Source: Nocardioides sediminis
GTDB taxonomy: Bacteria > Actinomycetota > Actinomycetes > Propionibacteriales > Nocardioidaceae
Length of the DNA stretch: 64,000 bases
Assembly (NCBI RefSeq): GCF_003047295.1
Contig: NZ_PZYZ01000002.1
Coordinates: forward strand, 372,001-436,000
Reading direction: 5' to 3'
Of this stretch, positions 27,443 to 35,671 are shown piece after piece. A model generated the notes under the pieces. That model was not told the origin of the DNA and made no database searches. It was given only the letters and a program-made list of their open reading frames with translations. The position numbers and the translations under genes were made by a program. Numbering within the stretch: the first letter of the stretch is position 1; each line of letters begins with the position of its first letter.

Positions 27443-27832
27443 ATGGCTGTCGTGATCGGCTTCATCCCGGACGAGTACGGCGAGGCCGCCCTCGCCCACG
27501 GCATCGCCGAGGCGCAGCGCCGCCAGACCGGCGTCGTGGTCGTCAACAGCACCAAGGGCGACGCCCTGGTGGACCGGCGCTACCTCGGTGAGGAGGGCAA
27601 GGTGACCCTCGAGCAGCGGCTGGCCGAGAGCGGCGTCGAGCACGAGCTGCGGCAGACCATGGGGCGCGACATCGCAGACGAGATCCTGGCGGTGGCCAAG
27701 GAGGTCTCCGCCGACGCCGTCGTCATCGGCATCCGGCACCGCACCCCGGTCGGCAAGCTGATCATGGGCAGCGTGGCCCAGCGCGTCATCATCGACGCCA
27801 CCTGCCCGGTCATCGCGGTCAAGCCCGGCTGA
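27443..27832 (+). CDS. UspA-family universal stress protein
   Basis: 129 residues, one Usp domain. The ATP-binding motif G-x2-G-x9-G-[ST] appears in GIRHRTPVGKLIMGSVAQRV near residues 100-119, so it is probably of the nucleotide-binding class. It starts on the base after the tctA stop, so it is co-translated with the carboxylate transporter; such Usp proteins may modulate the transporter, which is inference. Its last 14 bases overlap the 3' end of convergent maf. Confidence 0.9.
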   Translation: MAVVIGFIPDEYGEAALAHGIAEAQRRQTGVVVVNSTKGDALVDRRYLGEEGKVTLEQRLAESGVEHELRQTMGRDIADEILAVAKEVSADAVVIGIRHRTPVGKLIMGSVAQRVIIDATCPVIAVKPG

Positions 27833-28427
27833 CGGCGTTCCAGAGCCCGGTCCAGGAGTGGCCGAGCTCGACCACCAGCCCACGCAGCAGCGGGAGGCTG
27901 ACCCCGACCACGTTGTGGTGGTCGCCCTCGATGGACTCCACGAAGGCGCCGCCCAACCCGTCGATGGTGAAGGCGCCGGCGACCCACAGGGGCTCGCCGG
28001 TGGCGACGTACGCCGCGATCTCCTCGTCGCTCACGTCGGCGAAGTGCACGGTGGTGCTCGCCGTCGCCGCCGCGACCCGTCCCGTGGACGCCTCGCGCAG
28101 GCAGTGACCGGTGTGCAGCACGCCGCTCTGGCCACGCATCCGGCGCCAGCGCTCGATCGCGACCTCGGCGGACTCCGGCTTGCCCAGTGCCTCGCCGCCG
28201 AGCTCGAGCACCGAGTCGCAGCCGAGCACCAGCGCCTGCGCGGGCACGTCCTCGCGCACGGCCACCGCGCCGCACTTGAGCTCGGCGAGCTGCAGCGCCA
28301 GCTCGGCCGGCGGCAGCTTGTCGAGCTGGGTCTCGTCGACGCCGCTGACGATCACCACCGGGTCGATCCCGGCCGAGCGGAGGGTGGCCAGGCGGGCGGG
28401 GGAGGCGGAGGCGAGCACGAGCTGCAT
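27819..28427 (-). CDS. maf: Maf nucleoside triphosphate pyrophosphatase
   Basis: 202 residues. It hydrolyses non-canonical or canonical NTPs to NMP and PPi. LVLASASPARLATLRSAGI at the N-terminus is the Maf hallmark, with conserved ALVLGCDSVLELGG and KPESAEVAIERWRRMRG. The C-terminal GLGGAFVESIEGDHHNVVGVSLP is also diagnostic. In actinobacteria maf typically sits beside accE and accD, as it nearly does here, with the AbiEi-like and DUF885 genes in between. ATG 28427 has TAGGGT seven bases upstream. Confidence 0.94.
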   Translation of the reverse strand: MQLVLASASPARLATLRSAGIDPVVIVSGVDETQLDKLPPAELALQLAELKCGAVAVREDVPAQALVLGCDSVLELGGEALGKPESAEVAIERWRRMRGQSGVLHTGHCLREASTGRVAAATASTTVHFADVSDEEIAAYVATGEPLWVAGAFTIDGLGGAFVESIEGDHHNVVGVSLPLLRGLVVELGHSWTGLWNAVSRA

Positions 28428-28434
28428 GTCGCCG

Positions 28435-28440
28435 ACCCTA
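28435..28440 (-). promoter_or_regulatory. Leaderless -10 box of maf
   Basis: TAGGGT on the minus strand, seven bases before ATG 28427. Confidence 0.6.
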
Positions 28441-28466
28441 GGCGGTGGGCCTGAGGGCTCGGGTGT

Positions 28467-28501
28467 GGGCAGTCACAGCCCACTGATGGCTGTGACCGTC
28501 C
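28467..28501. repeat. 35-bp hairpin repeat, copy 1 (left flank of AbiEi-like gene)
   Basis: Arms GGGCAGTCACAGCC and GGCTGTGACCGTCC around the loop CACTGAT: 12 Watson-Crick pairs, one G-T and one mismatch. Same loop and stem length as copy 2 at 29556-29590. Confidence 0.8.
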
Positions 28502-28570
28502 GCAACCTCGGCTGTCCACAGCTCCGGACGTTCAGGTGTGGGACGCGCCCGCGACGTGCACCCTCTCTCC

Positions 28571-29575
28571 GTGCCCCGACGCCGCGACTCCCGCCTCGAC
28601 AGCACCGCGCTGCGGCGGCTCATGGACCGACAGTCCGGTGTCGTCTCACGACGTCAGGTGAAGGCGGCCGGCGGCGACGACGTCGACATCCGGAACAAGG
28701 TCCGGCGCCGCGAGTGGGCCCGGGTCCACGACGGCGTGTACGTCGACCACACCGGGCCGCTGACCCGGTCGCAGCGGGTGTGGGCCGCCGTGCTCCTCCA
28801 CTGGCCCGCCGCAGTGCACCGGCAGACCGCGATGGAGCTGTACGGCCTCCGGCGGGACCGCCGACAGCCGGGCCCGGACGATCCCGTGTGGGTGATGATC
28901 GACGCTGGCAGACGTTCTCCCGCGCCCGTCCCTGGCGTCCGGGTGGAACGCATCCGTGACGCCTCCACCTGGCTGACCTCGCACCGGTGGCCGCCCCGGG
29001 TCACGGTGGAGCTCGCGCTGCTCAAGGTCGCCTCGCAACGCGACCTCGCGGGTGCCGTGGCCGTGTTGGCCGACGCCTGCCAGCAGAGCCGCACGGACGT
29101 CACCAGGCTGCTGACCGCGCTCGATCGGCTGGGCAACCTGCCCGGTCGCGCGGCGCTGGTCGAGGTGCCGCGGGACGTGGCCGACGGTGCGTACTCGGTG
29201 CTCGAGCGCCGCTACATGCGGGACGTCGAACGAGCCCACGGGCTGCCGGTCGGGCGTCGCCGGTTTCGTGAGTCGTCCGACGGTCGCACGGTGGCCAGGG
29301 ACGTGAAGTACCCGGCGCAGGGTGTCGTTGTCGAGCTCGACGGACGGTTCGGTCACCGCGACCTCGAGGACAGGTGGACCGACCTCGACCGGGACCTCGC
29401 TTCCGCCGTGGACGCCCTCCTGACAGTGCGACTCGGGTGGGCCCAGGTGCTCTCCCCGTGCCGCGTGGCCACCGCGATGGGGACGATCCTCAGGGCCCGC
29501 GGGTGGACGGGCACCCCGGCGGCGTGCCGCACCGGGTGCCCGGTCCCCACGTCGTGGGCGGTGGCAGCCCACTGA
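28571..29575 (+). CDS. AbiEi-like antitoxin-domain protein with DUF559/Vsr-like C-terminus
   Basis: 334 residues. The N-terminal region (LMDRQSGVVSRRQVKAAGG, VRRREWARVHDGVYVDHTG) has the winged-helix pattern annotated as type IV toxin-antitoxin AbiEi-family antitoxin domain. The C-terminal part (GVVVELDGRFGHRDLEDRW, then DLDRDLASAVDALL, TVRLGWAQVL) resembles the DUF559/very-short-patch-repair endonuclease fold, with Glu-x-Asp-Gly and Asp/Arg residues in place. No AbiEii-type toxin is adjacent. It is bracketed by two 35-bp hairpin repeats, and its stop codon lies in the loop of the second. GTG 28571 is preferred (CACCCT six bases upstream). Biological role unknown. Confidence 0.72.
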   Translation: MPRRRDSRLDSTALRRLMDRQSGVVSRRQVKAAGGDDVDIRNKVRRREWARVHDGVYVDHTGPLTRSQRVWAAVLLHWPAAVHRQTAMELYGLRRDRRQPGPDDPVWVMIDAGRRSPAPVPGVRVERIRDASTWLTSHRWPPRVTVELALLKVASQRDLAGAVAVLADACQQSRTDVTRLLTALDRLGNLPGRAALVEVPRDVADGAYSVLERRYMRDVERAHGLPVGRRRFRESSDGRTVARDVKYPAQGVVVELDGRFGHRDLEDRWTDLDRDLASAVDALLTVRLGWAQVLSPCRVATAMGTILRARGWTGTPAACRTGCPVPTSWAVAAH

Positions 29576-29590
29576 TGGCCGCTACCGCCC
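29556..29590. repeat. 35-bp hairpin repeat, copy 2 (right flank, contains the gene's stop codon)
   Basis: Arms GGGCGGTGGCAGCC and GGCCGCTACCGCCC around the same CACTGAT loop; the TGA stop at 29573-29575 is in the loop. Lies between convergent genes and may act as a terminator for both. Confidence 0.8.
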
Positions 29591-29596
29591 GCAGCC

Positions 29597-31294
29597 TCAG
29601 AGCCGGGCGAGCGCCGCGCGGAGCGGGTCGAGCCCCAGCGAGCCGAGGTCCAGCGCGGCGCGGTGGAAGGCCTTGAGGTCGAAGTCGTCGCCCTGGCGCT
29701 CCCGCACGTCGTCGCGGGCCTGGAGCCAGATCCGCTCGCCGACCTTGTACGACGGCGCCTGCCCCGGCCAGCCGAGATAGCGGTTGATCTCGAAGTCGAG
29801 GACGTCCGGCTCGATCTGGCTGTGCTCGCCGAGGAACTCGCGGCCCAGCTCGGGGGTCCACGTCTCGCCCGGGTGGAACCCGAACGGGTTGTCCGCCGGG
29901 ATCTCGAGCTCGAGGTGCATGCCGATGTCGACGATCACGCGCGCGGCCCGGAAGGACTGCCCGTCGAGCATGCCGAGCCGGTCGGCGGGGTCGGCCAGGT
30001 AGCCGAGGTCGTCCATCAGCCGCTCGGCGTACAGGGCCCAGCCCTCGCCGTGGCCGCTGACCCAGCACATGAGGCGCTGCCAGCGGTTGAGGCTCTCGCT
30101 GCGGTACGCCGTCTGGGCGACCTGCAGGTGGTGTCCCGGCACCCCCTCGTGGAAGACGGTGGTGACCTCGCGCCAGGGGTAGAAGTCCTCGATACCGTCG
30201 GGCACCGACCACCACATGCGACCCGGGCGGACGAAGTCCTCGGACGGGCCGGTGTAGTAGATGCCGCCGTCGTTGGTCGGGGCCAGCATGCACTCGATCC
30301 GCCGGACCGGCTCGGGGATGTCGAAGTGGACGTCGGCCATGTCGGCCAGCGTGCGGTCGGCCAGCTCCTGCATCCAGTCGCGGAACGCCTCGCGGCCGTG
30401 CACCACCCGGGCCGGGTCGGCGTCGAGGTGGGCGACGGCCTCGGCGACCGTCGCGCCGGGCTTGATGCGGTCGGCGGTGGCGGCCATGTCGTCGGCCAGC
30501 CGCTTGAGCTCCTGCCAGCCCCAGGCGTAGGTCTCCTCGAGGTCGACGGTGGCGCCGAGGAAGTAGCGGCTGGTCAGCGCGTAGTGCTCGCGCCCGACGG
30601 CCTCCTTGTCGCGACCCTGGGGCTCGAGCTCGTCGGACAGGAACAGCCCGAAGTCCGCGAAGGCGCGGGTCGCCGCCCGCGCGTGCTCGCGCATCCGGTC
30701 GGCGAGCTCCCCGGTCGGGGCGCAGCGGTCCACGAGGCCGGCGAAGAAGTCACCGCTCTCGCCCGTCTCGCCGGTCCAGCCGCGGACCTGCTCGACGACC
30801 TTGGCGTACTGCGCGGCCGCCGACACCCGCCCGCGGGCGGCCTCGTCGGCCAGGGTCACGCGGTAGCCCTGCACGGCCGCGGGGATGGCGGCGAGGCGGG
30901 CGTCGATCGCCTCGAGCGCGACCTCGCCCTCGGTGGGCATGAGGTCGAAGACCTGGCGCATCCCGTGGATGGCGCTGTCGATGACCGAGACCATGCACCG
31001 GGAGATGCCCGCGTCCTCCATCTCCAGCTCGAGGCGGTGGCGCTCGAGGAAGGAGTCGCGGGCCGCGGCCTCGCGGTCGTCGACGGGGGTCGCGGCCTCC
31101 ACGGCGGCGACGGCCCGGCGGACCAGGTCGACGCGGGCGTCGTAGCCGGCGGGGGAGTAGTCGGGCAGCCGGTCGTCGTGGCCGGCCACGCCGTAGTAGG
31201 TCGCGGCGATCGGGTCGAGGGCGCAGTAGTCCTCGACGAACTGGTCGCAGATGGCGTCGACGGTGCGGACGGCGGAGGTGGTCGTGTCGGTCAC
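29597..31294 (-). CDS. DUF885-family metallopeptidase-like protein
   Basis: 565 residues, the family length, no signal peptide. The zinc-peptidase motif HEGVPGHH is near residue 380 and a downstream Glu-containing GHGEGWALYAERLM matches the second metal-binding region of DUF885 proteins. Members are presumed carboxypeptidases or aminopeptidases of the cytosol, but substrates are unknown. GTG 31294 has TAGGGT seven bases upstream. It converges on the AbiEi-like gene with the hairpin repeat between them. Confidence 0.87.
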   Translation of the reverse strand: MTDTTTSAVRTVDAICDQFVEDYCALDPIAATYYGVAGHDDRLPDYSPAGYDARVDLVRRAVAAVEAATPVDDREAAARDSFLERHRLELEMEDAGISRCMVSVIDSAIHGMRQVFDLMPTEGEVALEAIDARLAAIPAAVQGYRVTLADEAARGRVSAAAQYAKVVEQVRGWTGETGESGDFFAGLVDRCAPTGELADRMREHARAATRAFADFGLFLSDELEPQGRDKEAVGREHYALTSRYFLGATVDLEETYAWGWQELKRLADDMAATADRIKPGATVAEAVAHLDADPARVVHGREAFRDWMQELADRTLADMADVHFDIPEPVRRIECMLAPTNDGGIYYTGPSEDFVRPGRMWWSVPDGIEDFYPWREVTTVFHEGVPGHHLQVAQTAYRSESLNRWQRLMCWVSGHGEGWALYAERLMDDLGYLADPADRLGMLDGQSFRAARVIVDIGMHLELEIPADNPFGFHPGETWTPELGREFLGEHSQIEPDVLDFEINRYLGWPGQAPSYKVGERIWLQARDDVRERQGDDFDLKAFHRAALDLGSLGLDPLRAALARL

Positions 31295-31301
31295 GGGGGT
31301 G

Positions 31302-31307
31302 ACCCTA
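31302..31307 (-). promoter_or_regulatory. Leaderless -10 box of DUF885 gene
   Basis: TAGGGT on the minus strand, seven bases before GTG 31294, in the 66-base gap after accE. Confidence 0.6.
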
Positions 31308-31360
31308 CGACCCCGGGCCGGTGGTCTGTCAGCCGCTTTCCGTGCCCGGTCCGCGTCGTC

Positions 31361-31594
31361 TCAGCGAGGGCTCCCGCTGGACCGCCAGCCGCCCGGGCCG
31401 TGGGGGTGGGTGGTGCGGACCTTGCGGTGGTGGGCCGACCACTCGGGGGTACGACGGCGCGGGGGCTCGCCGGAGGCCGCCGAGCCGAGGGCGGCGAAGA
31501 CCGCCACCAGGGCGGCGACCTCCTCCGGGGTGGCGTCGGGGTTGACCACGCGCAGCAGCGGCGGCGGCGCCGCCGGGGTCTCCTCCTCGCTCAC
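31361..31594 (-). CDS. accE: Acyl-CoA carboxylase epsilon subunit
   Basis: 77 residues. Small stabilising subunit of actinobacterial acyl-CoA carboxylases. Family features are visible: [24 protein letters not shown], then [12 protein letters not shown] and a Trp/Gly/Ser/Arg-rich end. ATG 31594 overlaps the accD stop in ATGA, so it is translationally coupled to the beta chain it binds. Confidence 0.9.
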   Translation of the reverse strand: MSEEETPAAPPPLLRVVNPDATPEEVAALVAVFAALGSAASGEPPRRRTPEWSAHHRKVRTTHPHGPGGWRSSGSPR

Positions 31595-33222
31595 AGCGGG
31601 ATGTTCCCGTGCTTCTTGGGCGGGAGGGTCTCGCGCTTGGAGCGGAGCAGGCGCAGGGAGCGGACGATCTCGGAGCGGGTCTCGTGGGGGGAGATCACGG
31701 CGTCGATGTAGCCGCGCTCGGCCGCGATGTAGGGGTTGGCCAGCGTGTCGTCGTACTCCTGGACGAGCTGGGCGCGGCGCTCCTCGACGTTGCCGGCCTT
31801 CTCGGCCTCGGCGATCTCCTTGCGGTAGAGGATGTTGACCGCGCCCTGGGCGCCCATGACCGCGATCTGGCCGGTGGGCCAGGAGACGTTCATGTCGGCG
31901 CCGAGGTGCTTGGAGCCCATCACGTCGTAGGCGCCGCCGTAGGCCTTGCGGGTGATGACGGTGATCAGCGGGACGGTGGCCTCGGCGTAGGCGTAGATCA
32001 GCTTGGCACCGCGGCGGATGATGCCGTTGTACTCCTGGTCGGTGCCCGGCAGGAACCCGGGCACGTCGACGAAGGTGAGCACGGGGATGTTGAAGGCGTC
32101 GCAGGTGCGGACGAACCGGGCGGCCTTCTCGCTGGCGTCGATGTCCAGGGTGCCGGCGAACTGCATGGGCTGGTTGGCGACCACGCCGACGGGGCGGCCC
32201 TCGACGCGGCCGTAGCCGACGACGATGTTGGGGGCGAAGAGCGGCTGGACCTCGAGGAACTCCTGGTCGTCGAGGACGGCCTCGATGACGGTGTGCATGT
32301 CGTAGGGCTGGTTGGCGCCGTCCGGGATCAGGGTGTCCAGGGACCGGTCGAGGTCGGTGACCTCGAGGTCGGCGACCTCGTCGTAGGCGGGGGGCTCGTC
32401 GAGGTTGTTCTGGGGCAGGTAGGACAGCAGCGCCTTGACGTACTCGATGGCGTCGTCCTCGTCGGAGGCCATGTAGTGGGCGTTGCCGGACCTGGTGTTG
32501 TGGGTGCGGGCGCCGCCGAGCTCCTCGATGGTGACGTCCTCGCCGGTGACGGTCTTGATGACGTCGGGTCCGGTGATGAACATCGCGGAGGTCTGGTCGA
32601 CCATGATCGTGAAGTCGGTGACCGCGGGGGAGTAGACGTGCCCGCCGGCGCAGTTGCCCATGATCATCGAGATCTGCGGGATGACGCCGGAGGCGTGCAC
32701 GTTGCGGCGGAAGATCTCGCCGTACAGCCCCAGGGAGACGACGCCCTCCTGGATACGGGCGCCGGCGCCCTCGTTGATGCCGATGATGGGGCAGCCGGTC
32801 TTGATGGCCAGGTCCATGACCTTGGTGATCTTCTCGCCGTAGACCTCGCCCAGGGAGCCGCCGAAGACGGTGAAGTCCTGGGAGAACACGCAGACCTGGC
32901 GGCCGTCGACGGTGCCGTAGCCGGTGACCACGCCGTCGCCGTAGGGACGCTTGTCCTGGAGGCCGAACGCCGTGGAGCGGTGCCGGGCGAGCTCGTCGAG
33001 CTCGACGAAGGAGCCCTCGTCGAAGAGCAGCTCGATCCGCTCGCGGGCAGTCTTGCGGCCCTTGGCGTGCTGCTTCTCCACCGCCTTGGCCGACCCGGCG
33101 TGGACGGCCTCGTCCAGACGCCGCTCGAGGTCGGCGAGCTTGCCCGCCGTGGTGTGGATGTCGATCCCGGACCCCTCGGTGGGGACCTCGGTGCCCTCAC
33201 CGGGCTGCGTCTGTGCACTCAC
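31591..33222 (-). CDS. accD: Acyl-CoA carboxylase beta subunit (carboxyltransferase)
   Basis: 543 residues, complete. It transfers CO2 from biotin-AccA to acetyl- or propionyl-CoA. The two crotonase-like halves carry the oxyanion-hole glycines: [13 protein letters not shown] and [12 protein letters not shown] in the N half, [19 protein letters not shown] and [15 protein letters not shown] in the C half. It closely follows the AccD5/PccB type. GTG 33222 has AGGAGG nine bases upstream. It forms an operon with accE, and birA is divergent 43 bases away, as in mycobacteria. Confidence 0.95.
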   Translation of the reverse strand: MSAQTQPGEGTEVPTEGSGIDIHTTAGKLADLERRLDEAVHAGSAKAVEKQHAKGRKTARERIELLFDEGSFVELDELARHRSTAFGLQDKRPYGDGVVTGYGTVDGRQVCVFSQDFTVFGGSLGEVYGEKITKVMDLAIKTGCPIIGINEGAGARIQEGVVSLGLYGEIFRRNVHASGVIPQISMIMGNCAGGHVYSPAVTDFTIMVDQTSAMFITGPDVIKTVTGEDVTIEELGGARTHNTRSGNAHYMASDEDDAIEYVKALLSYLPQNNLDEPPAYDEVADLEVTDLDRSLDTLIPDGANQPYDMHTVIEAVLDDQEFLEVQPLFAPNIVVGYGRVEGRPVGVVANQPMQFAGTLDIDASEKAARFVRTCDAFNIPVLTFVDVPGFLPGTDQEYNGIIRRGAKLIYAYAEATVPLITVITRKAYGGAYDVMGSKHLGADMNVSWPTGQIAVMGAQGAVNILYRKEIAEAEKAGNVEERRAQLVQEYDDTLANPYIAAERGYIDAVISPHETRSEIVRSLRLLRSKRETLPPKKHGNIPL

Positions 33223-33265
33223 GTCGTGTGGCCTCCTGTCGTCTGCGTCCGCCAATGTAGTGCCC

Positions 33266-34063
33266 ATGACCTCCGCCCCGGCACCGCGCCCAGCACTCGA
33301 CCCCGACCGCATCGTCGCGCCCGCCGGCTGGCGCGTCGAGGTCACCGAGACCACGCCGTCGACCAACGCCGCGGTCGCCGAGCGGGCCCGGGCCGGTGAG
33401 GAGGAGGGGCTCGTGGTGGTCACCGAGCACCAGACGGCCGGCCGGGGACGGCTGGACCGGGTGTGGGAGACCCCGGCGCGGACGTCGCTCACCTTCTCGG
33501 TGCTGCTGCGTCCCGACGTGCCGGCGCAGGACTGGACGTGGCTGCCGCTGCTGACCGGGTACGCCGTCCAGGCCGCCCTCGCCGACCGCATCCCGGAGAT
33601 CGCCCTGAAGTGGCCCAACGACGTGCTGGTCGAGGAGCGCAAGCTCGCCGGCATCCTCGTCGAGCGCATCGAGACCCCGACCGGCCCGGCGGCCGTCGTC
33701 GGCGTCGGCATCAACGTCTCCCAGACGCTCGACGAGCTGCCCGTCGCCCTCGCGACGTCCCTCGAGCTCGAGACCTCCGAGGGCGTCGACCGCACCGCCC
33801 TGCTCAGCCAGGTGCTGGGCTCCCTGCACGGCCTCCAGGGCCTGATCGAGGACACCGCGTCGCTGCGGGCGGCGTACTCCGACGTGTGCTCCACCCTGGG
33901 GCGTGAGGTGGAGGTCCACCTGCCCGGCGGTGCGGGCGGGGTGGAGGTACGACGCGGCGAGGCGCTGGACGTCGACGGTCGTGGCGCGCTCGTGGTCAGC
34001 ACCCCCGAGGGGACGTTCACCGTCGGGGCCGGCGATGTCGTTCACGTGCGCCCGCGCCAGTGA
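33266..34063 (+). CDS. birA: Biotin-[acetyl-CoA-carboxylase] ligase
   Basis: 265 residues. It forms biotinyl-AMP and attaches biotin to BCCP domains, here those of AccA3 and Pyc. Motifs are TTPSTNAAV, the biotin-AMP loop GRGRLDRVW (normally GRGRxxRxW), KWPNDVLV and GVGINV. There is no N-terminal helix-turn-helix, so it is a non-regulatory (class I) BirA. ATG 33266 is assigned by homology. The PH-domain gene expected next is reduced to a remnant. Confidence 0.93.
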   Translation: MTSAPAPRPALDPDRIVAPAGWRVEVTETTPSTNAAVAERARAGEEEGLVVVTEHQTAGRGRLDRVWETPARTSLTFSVLLRPDVPAQDWTWLPLLTGYAVQAALADRIPEIALKWPNDVLVEERKLAGILVERIETPTGPAAVVGVGINVSQTLDELPVALATSLELETSEGVDRTALLSQVLGSLHGLQGLIEDTASLRAAYSDVCSTLGREVEVHLPGGAGGVEVRRGEALDVDGRGALVVSTPEGTFTVGAGDVVHVRPRQ

Positions 34064-34075
34064 CATGATCGGGGC

Positions 34076-34192
34076 GTGTCCTACCCCGCCAAGCGCCTCG
34101 ACGAGGGCGAGCACGTCGTGGTCTTCGGCGTCGTCGCCCCGATCTTCGGCTGCGGCACCCGGGCGAGCGAGCGCGTCGACGATGGCACCTGA
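34076..34192 (+). pseudogene. Remnant of PH-domain (bPH2/DUF304-like) membrane protein gene
   Basis: A 38-codon frame beginning VSYPAKRLDEGEHVVVFG matches, as I recall them, the first residues of the small membrane protein encoded next to birA in mycobacteria (Rv3278c) and many actinobacteria. After about 18 residues the similarity is lost and a stop follows, so the membrane segments and PH domain are missing. A CATGAT box six bases before the GTG keeps the leaderless spacing. It overlaps the cyclase start by 11 bases. A genuine small protein is the alternative. Confidence 0.55.
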
Positions 34193-35195
34193 GCGCCGGC
34201 GACGGGGACAGGGGGCCGAGGGCGTGGCCCCGGCTCCCGAGCGCTTCGACATGGCGATCCTGGGCGAGCCGCCGACGCTGACGGCGCTGGAGGTCGCCGA
34301 GGAGACCGGGGTGACGGTCGACCAGACCCGCCGGCTCTGGCGGGCGCTGGGCTTCCCCGACCAGCTGGGCGAGCGCGCCTTCACCCGTGCCGACGCCGAC
34401 GCCGTGCGGGACGTGGTGGGGATCGTGGACAGCGGGGCCGTCGACTTCGACATGGCCGTCAACATGACCCGTGGCGTCGGCCAGACGATGGCCCGGCTCG
34501 CGGACTGGGAGGTCGCCACCCTGGCCAACCGGGTCGAGGAGCTCGAGGCCGGTCCGGACGCGACCGGGTCGCGGGTGGGCTCGGCGCTGCGCCTCATCGC
34601 CGACGTGGGCCCGCACTTCGAGCAGACCCTCATCTACGCCTGGCGCCGCCACCTCGCGGCGGCAGTGGCGCGGATGGAGGCGATGGGCGCCAACGACGAG
34701 GACCTGCACACCGTCGACGTGACCGTCGGCTTCGCGGACCTCGTGTCCTTCACGGCGCTCTCCAACGAGATGGACCGCGACAAGATCGGTGACCTGGTCG
34801 AGAAGTTCGAGGGCCGGTGCCACGACGTGGTGACCAACCACGGCGGCCGGATCATCAAGAGCCTGGGCGACTCGGTGCTGTTCGTCATCGCCGACGCCGA
34901 GGCCGCGATCGAGGTGGCCGAGGGGATCATCAACGTGATCGGTCGCGACCCCAAGCTGCCCGACGTGCGCGTCGGCCTGGCGTCGGGACCCGTGGTGCCG
35001 CGCCTGGGCGACGTCTTCGGCCCGCCGGTCAACATGGCCGCGCGGCTCACCGCGGTGGCCCGGCGCAACCGGCTGATCATCGACCAGCGCACCGCCGACC
35101 TGCTCCCCACCGAGGAGTTCGAGAGCCGCCGGCTGCCCGCGCGCCCGGTGCACGGGTTCGGGCTCGTCGAGCCGGTCGCCGTACGCCGCCGCTGA
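34182..35195 (+). CDS. Class III adenylate/guanylate cyclase with N-terminal regulatory domain
   Basis: 337 residues. The N-terminal about 155 residues (FDMAILGEPPTLTALEVAEETG...LWRALGFPD) resemble the autoinhibitory, pH-responsive domain of mycobacterial Rv1264. The catalytic domain (about 165-330) has both metal aspartates in VTVGFADLVSFTALS and LGDSVLFV, the Lys of IKSLGD, and the transition-state Asn/Arg pair in PPVNMAARL. It should make cyclic AMP from ATP, in the cytoplasm and as a homodimer. ATG 34182 overlaps the end of the PH-domain remnant. Confidence 0.9.
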   Translation: MAPERRRRGQGAEGVAPAPERFDMAILGEPPTLTALEVAEETGVTVDQTRRLWRALGFPDQLGERAFTRADADAVRDVVGIVDSGAVDFDMAVNMTRGVGQTMARLADWEVATLANRVEELEAGPDATGSRVGSALRLIADVGPHFEQTLIYAWRRHLAAAVARMEAMGANDEDLHTVDVTVGFADLVSFTALSNEMDRDKIGDLVEKFEGRCHDVVTNHGGRIIKSLGDSVLFVIADAEAAIEVAEGIINVIGRDPKLPDVRVGLASGPVVPRLGDVFGPPVNMAARLTAVARRNRLIIDQRTADLLPTEEFESRRLPARPVHGFGLVEPVAVRRR

Positions 35196-35324
35196 CGCCG
35201 GGTCCGTCCCTCCGGGCCACAGCACGCCAACAACCTGGTCCGTGCGCAGCGCTGGACCAGACCATTCGTCCACGTTTGGGTAAAAGGCCTCGCGGCGTCA
35301 TCTGAGTCCGACCAACCTTGGCCC

Positions 35325-35636
35325 GTGCTCAAGGTCCAGGACGTCAGCCTCGACCCGCACGAGCGGAAGGTGTGGAGGGGGGACCGGGAGATCCGGCTGT
35401 CCCGCAAGGAGTTCGACCTCCTCCACGCGCTGATGGCTCGGGCGGGCCTGGTGGTGACGCGCGCCGAGCTCATGGAGGACGTCTGGCAGACGACCTTCTG
35501 GACCTCGTCGAAGACCATCGACGTCCACCTCGGGTGGCTGCGCCGCAAGCTCGGCGACGACCCGCGGCACCCCCGGCTCATCACGACCCTCCGCGGTCGC
35601 GGCCTGCGCTTCGAGACGAGTGCCGAGACGGGCTGA
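35325..35636 (+). CDS. Stand-alone OmpR/PhoB-type winged-helix protein
   Basis: 103 residues consisting only of the response-regulator effector domain: VSLDPHERKVWRGDREIRLSRKEFDLL, the recognition-helix region ...TIDVHLGWLRRKLG, and wing ITTLRGRGLRFE. There is no receiver domain and no sensor kinase nearby, so its activity must be set by abundance or an unknown partner. GTG 35325 fits CAACCT six bases upstream. The 129 bases before it contain no other feature. Confidence 0.82.
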   Translation: MLKVQDVSLDPHERKVWRGDREIRLSRKEFDLLHALMARAGLVVTRAELMEDVWQTTFWTSSKTIDVHLGWLRRKLGDDPRHPRLITTLRGRGLRFETSAETG

Positions 35637-35658
35637 GGAGTCCTGGGGGTCCACCCCC

Positions 35659-35664
35659 TAGGGT
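35659..35664 (+). promoter_or_regulatory. Leaderless -10 box of purK
   Basis: TAGGGT, seven bases before GTG 35672. Confidence 0.6.
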
Positions 35665-35671
35665 TTCCTGC

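Noticed and set aside
28571..29575. Complete AbiE toxin-antitoxin pair
   Set aside because: No AbiEii nucleotidyltransferase toxin is next to the gene; both neighbours are unrelated enzymes.
29663..33399. Long plus-strand open frames opposite DUF885 and accD
   Set aside because: Shadow frames of conserved genes on the other strand.
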